Below, piece after piece: positions 5,904 to 6,148 of a stretch of DNA of 6,148 nucleotides. Each line of letters begins with the position of its first letter. The stretch's first letter is position 1. This DNA is from Desulfomicrobium sp. (GTDB lineage Bacteria > Desulfobacterota > Desulfovibrionia > Desulfovibrionales > Desulfomicrobiaceae): contig DPKT01000187.1 in assembly GCA_003542385.1 (NCBI GenBank), forward strand, positions 1 through 6,148. The letters run 5' to 3'. Made by a program: the position numbers and the translations under genes. The notes under the pieces were generated by a model. That model had not been told where the DNA came from, did no database searches, and worked only from the letters and a program-made list of their open reading frames with translations.

Positions 5904-6148
5904 TTATGAATGGGCCACGGCCACGCACTTGACCTCGACCACCCCTCCCAGGGGCAGGGCCGAGACCTGCACGGCGGCGCGGGCGGGCCGGTGGCCGGCC
6001 ATGAATTCGTCGTAGATGGCGTTGAAGAGTTTGAAGTTGGACAGGTCCGTGACGAACACGTCCACGCTGACGATGTCTGTGACGCCGCACCCGGACGCCG
6101 ACAGGATGGCACCCACGTTGGCCAGGGCCTGACGGGCCTGGGCCTCGA
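5904..6148 (-). CDS. ridA: RidA family protein (YjgF/YER057c/UK114), 5' end beyond the window
   Basis: C-terminal part, about 81 residues, of a small cytoplasmic enamine/imine deaminase. RidA hydrolyses reactive 2-aminoacrylate-type intermediates released by pyridoxal-phosphate enzymes to ketoacids and ammonia. The visible sequence reads EAQARQALANVGAIL at the edge, then VFVTDLSNFKLFNAIYDEF, then RPARAAVQVSALP with the conserved substrate-binding Arg, and VEVKCVAVA with the conserved Glu near the end. These match the RidA C-terminal half in order and spacing. The frame is open to the right edge, so the true start lies outside; the GTG at 6116 is internal and should not be taken as the start. 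Its stop overlaps the ribosome-binding site of the LOG gene nine bases downstream, which implies co-transcription and probable translational coupling. Related YjgF-family members have other roles, so activity is inferred. Confidence 0.92.
   Translation of the reverse strand, partial: EAQARQALANVGAILSASGCGVTDIVSVDVFVTDLSNFKLFNAIYDEFMAGHRPARAAVQVSALPLGGVVEVKCVAVAHS

Noticed and set aside
4870..6090. Minus-strand open frame of 406 codons overlapping LOG and ridA in another frame
   Set aside because: It is Arg/Gly/His/Pro-rich low-complexity translation in the same region and on the same strand as two genes with diagnostic motifs (PGGFGTMDE in LOG, PARAAVQV in RidA).
5904..6116. Start of RidA at the GTG at 6116
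   Set aside because: The same frame continues to the right edge with RidA-like sequence (EAQARQALANV), so this codon is an internal valine and the gene is cut by the window.

Overview
The window is a GC-rich, densely packed bacterial chromosomal segment. The envelope genes (lipoprotein with an LTGC lipobox, MCE lipid transporter) point to a Gram-negative organism. Codon usage and the overall protein character would fit a high-GC deltaproteobacterium of the Desulfovibrio/Desulfomicrobium kind. That placement is an impression from sequence style, not a demonstrated assignment. I see no rRNA, tRNA, insertion sequence, phage gene or CRISPR array.

Layout. Positions 1-138 hold no convincing gene; a minus-strand gene may begin at 19 and run off the left edge. 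A minus-strand gene at 139-1287 encodes an exported 382-residue protein of unknown function. A 198-bp divergent intergenic region (1288-1485) follows, with several inverted repeats and a weak promoter candidate. A tight plus-strand operon of four genes then runs from 1486 to 4993: a STAS-MlaE fusion permease, an MlaF-type ATPase, a long MlaD-type MCE protein, and an ABC-transporter auxiliary lipoprotein of the PqiC type. The first three genes overlap by 4 and 1 bases, and the lipoprotein gene follows after 6 bases. A convergent minus-strand pair then comes in from the right edge: a 5'-truncated RidA gene (5904-6148) followed by a LOG-family Rossmann-fold gene (4995-5894). The LOG and lipoprotein stop codons are separated by one base.

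How the genes work together. The four-gene operon should form one MCE lipid-transport machine in the inner membrane. MlaE is the permease and carries its own STAS regulator in place of a separate MlaB. MlaF supplies ATP hydrolysis, MlaD forms the periplasmic MCE ring with a long helical extension, and the lipoprotein probably docks it at the outer membrane. No mlaC or mlaA lies in the window. The exported protein transcribed divergently may be co-regulated, but nothing in its sequence proves a link. RidA and LOG form a separate, apparently translationally coupled unit.

The most distinctive structural signal is a textbook intrinsic terminator for the ridA-LOG transcript (8-bp perfect stem, then T8). 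It lies antisense inside the 3' part of the lipoprotein coding sequence at 4895-4934, so that stretch serves both as protein code and as the opposing operon's terminator. I found no clearly novel system here. The MCE operon is a recognisable type with some unusual details.
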